From contig NC_088643.1 in assembly GCF_964019385.1 (NCBI RefSeq), positions 41,583,568-41,647,567 of the forward strand: DNA of 64,000 bases. Reading direction: 5' to 3'. Source of the stretch: Sycon ciliatum (taxonomy: Eukaryota; Porifera; Calcarea; Leucosolenida; Sycettidae). How positions within the stretch are numbered: position 1 is the stretch's first letter; every line of letters begins with the position of its first letter. This document shows, in pieces, positions 23,920 through 33,292 of the stretch. A program made the position numbers and the translations under genes. Under the pieces are notes generated by a model that was not told where the DNA came from, made no database searches, and saw only the letters and a list, made by a program, of their open reading frames with translations.

Positions 23920-24404
23920 AGGTTTCCAGCTCACAGGCAACGATCTCCGTGGCTGGAGACCCTCGTCGAAACGGTTGGTCGTGAGAACGAAGCTGCCTGA
24001 GAAGGGCCAGGTCCATCGCGAGATCAAATGTCCTTCGCTCAGACGTCGCAGGGGAAGACGAAGACGCCGAAGTGGCAGAATTCTGCTGCGGGGATTCAGC
24101 AGAATAAGGGCTAGCACTGACAGGACTTCCAGATCTGACAGAACTGACAGAACTAGCCAAGCGCTGTCCAGGTGATAGAGGATCGCTGAGAGAGCGGGAA
24201 AGAGATCCATCAGCTCCACAGGATGCCGAGTAGGAAGAACTCGCAGAACGACTTGAAAAGGCCATGGCGAAAAAATCTTGACACCACGTGCATCAACATA
24301 GCTACATGTAGAGTAGAACCCGGGTTAAGGGTCATACCGGATTAGGGATCAGCAGGGAGTGGTAGTAGTGGTATTGTACTACTCCCTGGGGATCAGAGCC
24401 CGGG

Positions 24405-25110
24405 GAGGGGGGGGGGGGGGGGGGTCACTTGGCACGTACATTGTGCGGGTGATCCTTCGGAGCCCAGGCCGGGGGGGGGGTCACTTGGCATGTATATTGT
24501 GCGGGTGGGATGCTTTTCGGCTAGTGTGTTTCTGTGGTATAGCGGACTGAAGAATAGTAAACGTGTTTTGCAATATATGTATGAAGCTATTTTGTATATA
24601 GTATGTTCCCATTCCGTTTTTGCTTTGGTGTAGCCCTGAGGTTGATTACTTATTTATTTCTACCCTTCCTCTCTCGGGAGAATGAAGTTGAAGACACCCC
24701 TGCAGCTGTACTAATGGTTGATAAATATGGTGGTAAAGACACACCTGGCAATATGGCGGTAAACACACGCCTGCCCACACACGCTCTCTAGGCTGCAAAG
24801 TTCTGGCACAGAGCTCTCCTTTTCACCACCACCACCATTAGTTCGCGCCTGGCGCCTGGTCGATGCATGGTTAACCGGTTGGCGGTATCCGGCATAGCAG
24901 GCTAGAGAGCGTGTGTGGGCAGGCGTGTGTTTACCGCCATATTGCCAGGTGTGTCTTTACCACCATATTTATCAACCTTCCTCTCTCCGTACTTCTGTCC
25001 CCCCCCCCTCTCTCTCTCTCATTCCTTCTGTCGTCCACATGTATCAAAGGAGGCGAAATCGCCTGTTTGTGGTGCGACGTTAAATAAACTTCTACAACAA
25101 CAACAACAAC
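24405..25110 (+). repeat. SINE-like repeat, copy 2, split by a hairpin element
   Basis: Copy 2 of the repeat begins at 24510 and ends with CAACAACAACAAC at 25110. It is interrupted at 24678-24976 by a foldback: 24715-24790 (TTGATAAATATGGTGGTAAA...) is the complement of about 24902-24976. CCTTCCTCTCTC occurs on both sides of the insert (24666-24677 and 24977-24988). Before the SINE, 24405-24450 and 24470-24508 are a local duplication with G tracts. Confidence 0.65.
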
Positions 25111-25339
25111 GGGTGATCCTTATACCGGGATTTAATTTCCGGCCCAAGGGAGGGGGGGGGGGGCGTCGGTTTCCGAGGAAGCCGTAACTTTTCAGTCTCT
25201 CCAAACTATTTTTCCGGGGTCCATCTACTCACAAGAAGTCGTTTTGCACACCTTTTTGCCCATCCCTGTACAACTGAGTCCAGCTATGTCCGCGCAGAGA
25301 TGTTCAAAACGTAATATCTTCATTAGTTCCGCGATCCTC

Positions 25340-25817
25340 CTACAGTCCATTCAGAAAAGGTTGATATATATATATATTTTTTTACTAAGGCCACAGCTTC
25401 CAATCATGACATGCAAAATGCCAAAGCAGATATCCTAGCTTTTGGCCATAAACGGGTCAAATTTTGAGTTTTCGTCTCCTTTTTTTGGCAATCCCCCATG
25501 GGATGCTCTTCCAATTGTGTTTTTGAAGTCTATTTCTCCAAAAAGCAAGCCATAACAAGAATAGGATTTCGCCCCGGTTTTGCCCCCAAAGCACTGAATT
25601 GGGTAAAAACCATGAAAATCCAGGCCGTTCACTCCACTTGCGTATAGCAGTACATTTGCGGTTCGACCCCCAGTTGATCAATTGAGGTGCCTTTTTGGAC
25701 CCTTTTTCAAGTTTCGAATCGCGCGGCGCGGCACTGCACATGCACAGTGTACCACAAAATCGCCAAACACGGGAGCTCTCCAGAGCCAGCGCTCAACCTT
25801 TTCTGAATGGACTGTAG
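25340..25817. mobile_element. TIR element with 6-bp target duplication
   Basis: CTACAGTCCATTCAGAAAAG at 25340 and its complement ending at 25817 are inverted repeats of about 24 bp. ATCCTC stands directly outside both ends (25334-25339, 25818-25823). Non-coding. A 6-bp duplication has been described for some hAT subgroups; superfamily undecided. Confidence 0.75.
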
Positions 25818-26117
25818 ATCCTCGCGAAAGTAGTTCCTTTCCTTTTTCGTTACTCGTGCCCAGACTACGTCAAGTAACATAGTTACGAATTTTCGTTATG
25901 CACAACCTCGATCTCACCTCTAGTAGGTTCTACTGCCAGTACGGCCAGTAGTACTGCCACTGGCTCTAGTCTTATGTCTTTCAGCGGTTCGTTACTATGA
26001 CGAGGACGGCAGTATGAGTTGCCCGGTTACTGGTTATTGCGCGAGTTTTCAGATCCAGGGTGCTACTCTTCCTGGAAAATGTCTCCTCTTCATTCAAACA
26101 GTTAAAGGGGAAGTTAA

Positions 26118-29027
26118 GGTGGCAGTCTGGGTTCGCGGCCCGACCGCATGAACACAGCCGTAACTTCCATAATAATTGATGAATTTTGCTCAAATCTTGA
26201 CTACATACCCAGTGTATTTCACTAAGTCCAATGAAGTATAAATCAAGCTCACACATGGGAATCCGCAGACACAATAGTCAAATCTGCGATTATGCCGTAC
26301 CACCAATACCTTAGACGCAATATGCAAACGCAGAAAGAAGCTGGGTAGAAACTGAGTGCTCCACAGGATTTCCTTCACATATACCTAGGTGCTAAGTGGA
26401 GCGGAATTTTGAAATCATATTCAGAACAAAGTACTCAAGCTGTCAAACAAAAATCATGCAATCGCGCAAAATTTAGGTCCTCGATCAGTAGCACTTTACT
26501 CAAAGCTACTAGACAAATATAAAAATCCATGACACTTAGCACCTTGATAAATGCTCACAGTTTCCAAAAATGTATGGTTTATGGGGTCTGTGACTTACAG
26601 GTTCTTTGCTACGCTGTCTAAGAGGTACGGGACTCAGTGGAAAATGGAGAAAAAAGTGCTCTGTGCAAGTACAGATGGAGGTATGTCTGTCCAACTAGAA
26701 CTTACTAGAACTTAGTCGAAGCCACCAGCTTCATATGTCAAACCTTCTTCCTCTTGCTGCTCATCCTGGATGCCCTTCCTGACCCTCCTTCGCTTCTTTC
26801 GTGACCTCTTCCCTTCTTCTGACTTCTTTCTGGCAGCATGTGCCTGTCTCTCACGGTCTAGCAGCTTGATGAGACGTGTCGTATGGTGTCCAGTAGGGAG
26901 GCCCATCTCGTCCAGAACGCGTTTCACTGCCACACCTCCATCATTGAACCAGGCCACGGCCAGGTAGACGCACATCTGGACAGTGGGAGCGGATGCAAAG
27001 CCTGTCTTTGGACACAACTGCCACACGAGTCCATTGAACGCTTCGTTGCGATTCTGCGTAGCACCCTTCTGGCAGCGCTCGAGCAAACTCCGGTCGGACA
27101 ACCGAATGTAGACCGGCTTCAGTTCCTTCCATACTGCCTCTGGCAGGATATTGTGGTGGGCGTAGACATCACCACCTGCCTGTTGCTGCTGCCATCTACA
27201 CCAGCTGTTAATTCCAGGCGGACAATACTGGTGCTGAGGTTTACTGTCGCTGGATGCACGATGCATGAGGGATGCCCATATGGCCCTGGCCATGGCTTGC
27301 AAGTCTCCGCTGTTGTTCCGCACAGCCATGCCATAGTAGGCTTGCAGCTTGTCGATCATGGCATCCGTGAGGCGACCACGTCCGCCTATAGTGCGCCCAT
27401 CAGCAAGCTTCTTGCCCGCAAGGTTTTTCTTCAGCTTTCTTAGGCTGGTACCGATGCGTTTTTGAACGTGGCCGACACATTCCTCCTTGACTACAGGCAC
27501 CTCGGGCCCATACGGACAAGCGTCACGCACAGCCTTAAAACTCTTGGTATCTCCATCACCAATGTAGGTGGTGTACCTCAGCTTGCGGCTCTCAAAGGAC
27601 CTGGCCCACAGAGTCTTGGCAGCTGCACTCTCCATGGCAGGAGCTGATACAGTGGTGTTGACTGAGCAATCGTGTTCGGCAATCTGTCGATCATAGTCAT
27701 CTTTGGTTAGCTCTCCCTTCTCTTTTCTAGACGCCAAGTGCGTGCACTTGTGGCAAAACTTTGAAAGCACTTCGCAGTCCACCACTTTGCCGACATCATA
27801 TGCAATTATAGTGAAGGCTCCGAAGAGCGATGCGAATCCTCGGCGCATCCAGGTACCGTCATAGGAAGCAGCGATATCGCTACCCCCATCTGCTGCGGAC
27901 ACTGCTTTCTCAGCTGCCTCAGTCATGCTACGCTCAGCGACGCTCTTGGACGCGGAATGCAGGCCTTTAGCATGGCTGTAAAATGTCGACCGACTCATAG
28001 GTGATGGCATATTCAGTGCACCCGCCAGCTTTACCATTGATTGACGTCCACGGCCAATCAGTCGCATTCCGAATACTGCTCGTCTGTTCACCTCCCAGAC
28101 CCGATTGAACTTCTTGGACATAAATTCGCTTGCTATGTCGCCGCAGTTAACACAGGAAAGCTCCAGGCATGATGCAAGGCCTCCCCGTTGCGATTCGCTG
28201 ATCGTGACTGCGCCATTACAGCCACTGCAACAAACTGCAGCTGACAAAAGCTGCTGAAGGCACTCGAGATCAATCAGGCGAAATCCATGCGCCCCTTCCT
28301 CACACTCTTCATCCAAGTCACTGTCGGAGGAACTGCTGTCGACTTCACCGCCACTTCCATCACTATCGCTGCTTGAAGACGTGGCTTCAGCTGACACTTC
28401 AAGGTCGTCATCAGACAGTGGCAAGTCAGGAATTTGTTCTGCAGGCGAAATTTTACCAAAGGGAGCCTTCGGCGCCTGAGACACTCCATAGAACGTTCTT
28501 TTCCTTTTCTTAGATCGTCCGGGCTTTCCCTTGGCTCTAGACTTCCCCATAGTAGCCAACGAAGGGGTTAGCTCCAAGAAACAATTACTCCAAAACAATT
28601 ACTCCAAAAGTTTCAACAGCAGAGCGATCAGCTGAGATCATGAGAGTCGAAATTTGAATTTTTTTTGAATTTGCGCATGCGCAAAAGTTATCTTGGTTGC
28701 CATGGTGACAAACATCGTGCGCGGCTGTCAGTCTGCAGCGCAGAGGAGTACAAGGAGTCGCTCCAGAAAATTTTAATGAAATCGCTCAAAGATTGACGGT
28801 AAAAATCGGAATAGTGTGCAAACCTAAATTTTGTAGAAATTTGCTGATATTTCAGTATTTCAAAAACAATTGTGCAGACTTTGCGCGGCTATATCTCCGG
28901 AAGGAAGCACCCGATTACGCTCAAATTTTCAGGATAAACCCTTTGGACCATACACAAGACGCTGCCAGTGAAAAAATACAGAAAATCGAAACTTTGTTTT
29001 TTGACCCTCTGAACCCAGACTGCCACC
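26118..29027 (-). mobile_element. TTAA-type element A with open transposase
   Basis: 2910 bp bounded by GGTGGCAGTCTGGGTTC at 26118 and its exact complement at 29011-29027. TTAA lies outside the left end (26114-26117) and CTAA, a one-base variant, outside the right (29028-29031). It encodes the 612-aa transposase on the minus strand. The right flank is immediately the next element (29032). Confidence 0.88.
26712..28550 (-). CDS. Mutator/Kolobok-like DDE transposase
   Basis: A 612-aa single-exon ORF. I prefer the ATG giving MGKSRAKGKP over one 16 codons upstream, because the related broken copy at 30224 starts MGNRRTS at the same place. A basic N-terminus, then an acidic Ser/Asp/Glu stretch (40-85), a CxxC zinc-type region (C108, C111, C133, C136), the first catalytic Asp in YDGTWMRRG (D231), a CxxC (266-269), the second Asp in YIGDGDTK (D332 or D334), and Glu in NEAFNG (E503). 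The tail is strongly basic (KRSRKKRRRV), then acidic and ends in GGFD. I recall this as the family called Mutator-like in Pfam; the TTAA sites would fit Kolobok. It is the only copy in the window with all catalytic blocks and no frame break. Confidence 0.85.
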   Translation of the reverse strand: MGKSRAKGKPGRSKKRKRTFYGVSQAPKAPFGKISPAEQIPDLPLSDDDLEVSAEATSSSSDSDGSGGEVDSSSSDSDLDEECEEGAHGFRLIDLECLQQLLSAAVCCSGCNGAVTISESQRGGLASCLELSCVNCGDIASEFMSKKFNRVWEVNRRAVFGMRLIGRGRQSMVKLAGALNMPSPMSRSTFYSHAKGLHSASKSVAERSMTEAAEKAVSAADGGSDIAASYDGTWMRRGFASLFGAFTIIAYDVGKVVDCEVLSKFCHKCTHLASRKEKGELTKDDYDRQIAEHDCSVNTTVSAPAMESAAAKTLWARSFESRKLRYTTYIGDGDTKSFKAVRDACPYGPEVPVVKEECVGHVQKRIGTSLRKLKKNLAGKKLADGRTIGGRGRLTDAMIDKLQAYYGMAVRNNSGDLQAMARAIWASLMHRASSDSKPQHQYCPPGINSWCRWQQQQAGGDVYAHHNILPEAVWKELKPVYIRLSDRSLLERCQKGATQNRNEAFNGLVWQLCPKTGFASAPTVQMCVYLAVAWFNDGGVAVKRVLDEMGLPTGHHTTRLIKLLDRERQAHAARKKSEEGKRSRKKRRRVRKGIQDEQQEEEGLTYEAGGFD

Positions 29028-29031
29028 CTAA

Positions 29032-29857
29032 GGCAAAAATTAAAATTTCACCAGTTGTAGTCTTCGGGGTGCTGAGTCGAATGGTCTTGGTCCGAGAAAG
29101 CTGAGACGCTCCCTTCCTACTTGAATCCCAATCGAACTCGCGCACTTCCACCGAAACTGGGTGACTGCGCCCTACGAGATGGGGATTTGTATGCAAAATG
29201 TCACTAAAAGCGCCATTTCGTTCTTATAAAAGCACGGATGACCGCGATTGGCCCATATGTTGTAGTCTTTTGGACGCTGAGTCGACTGGTTTTGGTCCGA
29301 AAAGGCTGCGATGCAGCGTTCGCCCCTAATTCCCAATCGAACATGGTTGAACAAGCGGTCACGTGCTCCTGCGTACACCAGTCACCTGGTCACCGTGCCT
29401 GCAGGGTACAACTTACAGCCTGTTTTGACCTTTTTTGGGTGCAGTCCTGTCACTCGAGTTGAACCTTGGTGTGAAAGTTGTCGCCTGCTGGCGTGGTGAC
29501 GAGGTGATTTGGGCACCCAGGAGCACGTGACCGCTTCTTCAACCATGTTCGATTGGGAATAAAGGAGGAACGCTGCATCGCAGCCTTTTCGGACCAAAAC
29601 CAGTCGACTCAGCGTCCAAAAGACTACAACATATGGGCCAATCGCGGTCATCCGTGCTTTTATAAGAACGAAATGTCGCTTTTAGTGACATTTCGCATAC
29701 AAATCCCCATCTCGTAGGGCGCAGTCACCCAGTTTCGGTGGAAGTGCGCGAGTTCGATTGGGATTCAAGTAGGAAGGGAGCGTCTCAGCTTCCTCGGACC
29801 ACGACCTTTCGACTCAGCACCCCGAAGACTACAACTGGTGAAATTTTAATTTTTGCC
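29032..29857. mobile_element. TTAA-type foldback element FB1
   Basis: 826 bp with two arms of nearly 400 bp in inverted orientation around a short centre near 29440. The ends are GGCAAAAATTAAAATTTC and its complement. Outside lie CTAA (29028-29031) and TTAA (29858-29861), shared with the neighbours. No coding capacity. It is the same family as FB2 but with different outermost bases. Confidence 0.85.
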
Positions 29858-29861
29858 TTAA

Positions 29862-32368
29862 GGGGGGAATGACCCTTCAGATACTCAAAAATTGAAAGTT
29901 TCAATTCTGGCTGTTTTGGGTATCCAACTAGGCCAGCGGACCCTATAGGGTGTAGAAACAAAATTTTTGGTGAAACGGACTACTGGTTCCAAAGTTACGA
30001 CCGTTTCAAATTCAACAATTCAAATGAAAATGAGTACGCACGGAACGAAAATTTGTACAATTTTGCACTCCATGCAGTCGGTGATTTTCACTGAAACCGC
30101 GTACTACTAGCGAGTTTTTCACTTGAAATCGTTGCTACTGGATACCATGGCGTACAAGGAGAAGCGCTGAACAGCTAGCTTTTTGCCTTGAGAACAAAAT
30201 AATTATTTGAAATAATTTGAACAATGGGGAACCGAAGAACGAGCTCGAGTGGACGTTCTAGACGACAGAAAAGGAAATATTTTGGTCCAAAGCCAGCTGC
30301 TGCTGAAGTCGACGATGTCGTTGAGGTTCCTGAGGTCGCCAGTGATGTTGAAGTGACTGAGAAGAGCGCGTCCACGCGAAAGTTGAGCAGGAAGCCGGCC
30401 TATTTAGCTGATGAAAGCTTTGACAGCAGCGACGGCTCAGATGTGAACTCGAACCCAGACAGTTCTGAGGACGACGATACTGAGGCGTCTGAGGGATCTG
30501 GAGAAGAGATAGAAGAGGATTGCTTGCGGAGCAACAGAATTGTGTACCTAAAGTGTCTTCAGGAGCTTCTGGACGTGGCCACTGTGTGTAGCGAGTGCAA
30601 ATCTGGAAAAATAAATATTGTTGACTGCTGCGCCGTTGGCCTCGCATCGGTGGTGCACGTGCAGTGCGACAATGTCACAGTTGGAGATTTAACCTATGCC
30701 TGAAAGAGAAGCGGTTCTTTGACGTCAACCGGCGATCAGTGTTGGCCATGCGGAGAATTGGCAAGGGACGTGCCGCTCTGAATAAGTTCTGCGGAACCAT
30801 GGACATGCCCAGCCCTGTGAACACACATGCCTACACCCGTCACCAGGAAGCGCTCGTGATCGCTGTAGCCACTGTGGCTCATAAGAGCATGGTGAATGCT
30901 GCTGACGAGGTGAAGGTGCTGAATGGTTGCGACACTGTGGCGGTAACTTGCGATGGCACCAGGATGAGGCGCGGCTATACGTCTCTCTACGGTGTCTTTG
31001 CCTGTATATCGTGGAGAACAGGCCGTGTACTGGACATACACGTGAGCAGCAAGTACTGCCAGGAATGTGTCGTGCGGAACGACCGGAAGGAGTCCGGGAG
31101 AATTAGTGCAGTTGATTTCACTGCCTGGAAAGGTACCCACACCTGTGGAGTGAATACAGCGCGATCCGCACCAGCCATGGAGAGCGAGGCAGCTGTCATT
31201 ATATGGAGTCGCTCTGTTGCTGATCGTGGTCTCCGGTATACAACGTACATCGGAGATGGCGACAGTAAGGCATTCAATTCTGTTGTTGAAGCTGACCCGT
31301 ACAATGGTGTAGCCATTGAAAAGGAGGAGTGCATTGGACATGTACAGAAACGCATCGGCACGGGCTTGCGGGAGCTGAAGAAGACGATGAAGGGTAAATG
31401 AAAGCTTCAACGGCGTCATCTGGGGTATGTGCCAGAAGGAAAGCTTCTGTGGCGCTGATGTTGTCCGGTTCGCTGCCAGCCTTGCAGTTGCCCACTTCAA
31501 TGATGGTGCACTGGCTGTGGAGAGTGTGCTTCTGGAAGCAGACTGTGTACCTGGCGTGCTGACCCACAAAGCATGCCAAGATGAGGATTTCACCCGCATC
31601 AGCAAAGCCGATCGCAAAGGTTCAGCAGAAGAGAAGGAGAAGAGAAAGAAGAGAAGAAGGCGAAAGAAGGGCTGGGAGGAGACCACTATTGAAGAGGAAG
31701 GAGATACTTATGGACCGGGCAAGTTTTAGTGCAGCTATCTGCCTGCATCGTGATAGTGCTGTATGAAAAGTGCTGAACATACCCTGAATATAGACCTAAA
31801 TATACCCTGAATTTTTGCCATTTTTAGTGGTTTGTTGACACTCCGCGCAGTTTCCTGGCTCACTTGTACAGAATGGACATGCAAAAGTATACATTTTTGA
31901 AATCTGTGTGATGTCAGCTTGTGCGTTTGCCTATGGGCAGGAGATTTCTTCAATCCTGTGTGCATATTCTGCCCATTCCATCCGTGAGGTAACTGCGCAT
32001 GTGCGGTAGTGCAGCATGTGAGAGCTGTACCACTGCCACTGATGTTTAGGACTGTGTGATATTAGGCAAACGCACTGCGTGTACCTATAATCTAAATATC
32101 TAAGGCTGAAAGAGATGATTCTGATGAACTACATTCTGATAAAATTGCGCACCGTTTAGCTTTTGTCCGTTGTGCGATAATTATCCTTTTGTTGTCAAAT
32201 CTTCCAACTTTCTTTAGTTTATTTTCATTCAGAGTGCCATTGATCTGTTGTATGTTATTCCATCAAGACATGGTGAAAATTTCATCAAGAAATATTGAAG
32301 GAAACGGAAGTTGTGGTCGTTCTGACATGTACGGTCCAGTATGGCGTGCGCGAAGGGTCATTCCCCCC
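29862..32368 (+). mobile_element. TTAA-type element B with broken transposase
   Basis: 2507 bp bounded by GGGGGGAATGACCCTTC at 29862 and its exact complement ending at 32368. TTAA stands at 29858-29861 and 32369-32372. The interior holds a transposase pseudogene related to those at 20234 and 26712. The neighbours on both sides are foldback elements that share the same TTAA sites. Confidence 0.88.
30224..31729 (+). pseudogene. Broken transposase of element B
   Basis: The ORF begins MGNRRTSSSGRSRRQKRKYF. A frameshift near 30680 follows the CxxC region; the new frame (FDVNRRSVLAMRRIGKGRA) keeps both Asp blocks (CDGTRMRRG, YIGDGDSK) and HVQKRIGTGL. At about 31395 the frame shifts again, and about 120 residues present in the open copy are missing. 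The sequence resumes at NESFNGVIWGM, so the Glu block survives in the third frame, followed by the basic tail. The DGTW block has DGTR here. Not functional. Confidence 0.87.
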
Positions 32369-32372
32369 TTAA

Positions 32373-33233
32373 AGGGGAAGTATACCCTAAAATCAAATTT
32401 TCACCAGTTGTAGTCTTCTGGGTGCTGAGTCGAATGGTCTTGGTCCGAGGAAGCTGCGACGCTCCCTTCCTACTTGAATCCCAATCGAACTCGCGCACTT
32501 CCACCGAAACTGGGTGACTGCGCCCTACTAGATGGGGATTTGTATGCAAAATGCCACTAAAAGCGCCATTTCGTTCTTATAAAAGCACGGATGACCGCGA
32601 TTGGCCCATATGTTGTAGTCTTTTGGACGCTGAGTCGACTGGTTTTGGTCCGAAAAGGCTGCGATGCAGCGTTCCTCCTTTATTCCCAATCGAACATGGG
32701 TGAAGAAGCGGTCACGTGCTCCTGGGTGCCCAAATCACCTGGTCACCGCGCCAGCAGGCGACAACTTTCACACCAAGGTTCAACTCGAGTTCAACTCGAG
32801 TGACAGGACTGCACCCAAAAAAGGTCAAACAGGCTAGTAAGTTGTACCCTGCAGGCACGGTGACCAGGTGACTGGTGTACGCAGGAGCACGTGACCGCTT
32901 GTTCAACCATGTTCGATTGGGAATAAAGGAGGAACGCTGCATCGCAGCCTTTTCGAACCAAAACCAGTCGACTCAGCGTCCAAAAGACTACAACATATGG
33001 GCCAATCGCGGTCATCCGTGCTTTTATAAGAACGAAATGGCGCTTTTAGTGACATTTTGCATACAAATCCCCATCTAGTAGGGCGCAGTCACCCAGTTTC
33101 GGTGGAAGTGCGCGAGTTCGATTGGGATTCAAGTAGGAAGGGAGCGTCTCAGCTTCCTCGGACCAAGACCATTCGACTCAGCACCCCGAAGACTACAACT
33201 GGTGAAAATTTGATTTTAGGGTATACTTCCCCT
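32373..33233. mobile_element. TTAA-type foldback element FB2
   Basis: 861 bp of inverted arms around a centre near 32800. The ends are AGGGGAAGTATACCC and complement. TTAA at 32369-32372 (shared with element B) and 33234-33237. Its centre is in the opposite orientation to that of FB1. Short frames such as MTAIGPYVVVFW in both elements are arm sequence and not genes. Confidence 0.87.
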
Positions 33234-33292
33234 TTAACTTCCCCTTTAACTACTTCATTCAGGGCCGGATGCACCACGTAACCAGGGCCTGC

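Larger units (their letters stand above)
23080..24265 (-). pseudogene. Myb/SANT-like ORF split by a hAT insertion
   Basis: The ATG at 24265 opens a Ser-rich N-terminus, then a helical segment (FDLAMDLALLRQLRS). The frame is cut at 23920 by a 708-bp hAT element. Ignoring the element and one AGGTT copy, the frame continues at 23206 with LSPTQFGGVTKKAVRDRVMK and a Leu-rich helix. This pattern recalls Myb-like DNA-binding ORFs common in invertebrate transposons. The 3' end is unclear because SINE-like sequence follows. It may be the accessory ORF of the larger unit that encloses it. Confidence 0.55.
22654..25909. mobile_element. 3.3-kb unit bounded by 27-bp perfect inverted repeats
   Basis: 22654-22680 (GAGGTTGTGCATAACG...) and 25883-25909 are exact reverse complements over 27 bp. 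Between them lie a Myb-like ORF, a hAT insertion, two SINE-like copies and a TIR element. This is what a large DNA transposon with later insertions would look like. A Myb-like accessory ORF would suit PIF/Harbinger. No transposase and no target duplication are visible, so the call is tentative. Confidence 0.4.

Noticed and set aside
29050-33240. Recurrent short ORFs (MTAIGPYVVVFW, MHTNPHLVGRSHPV)
   Set aside because: They are the inverted arms of the foldback elements; they recur only because the arms do.
26102-33249. One large composite transposon bounded by AGGGGAAG
   Set aside because: Every base inside is accounted for by four elements with their own ends, so nothing is left to be the composite's own body; a collapsed palindromic target explains the outer ends better.
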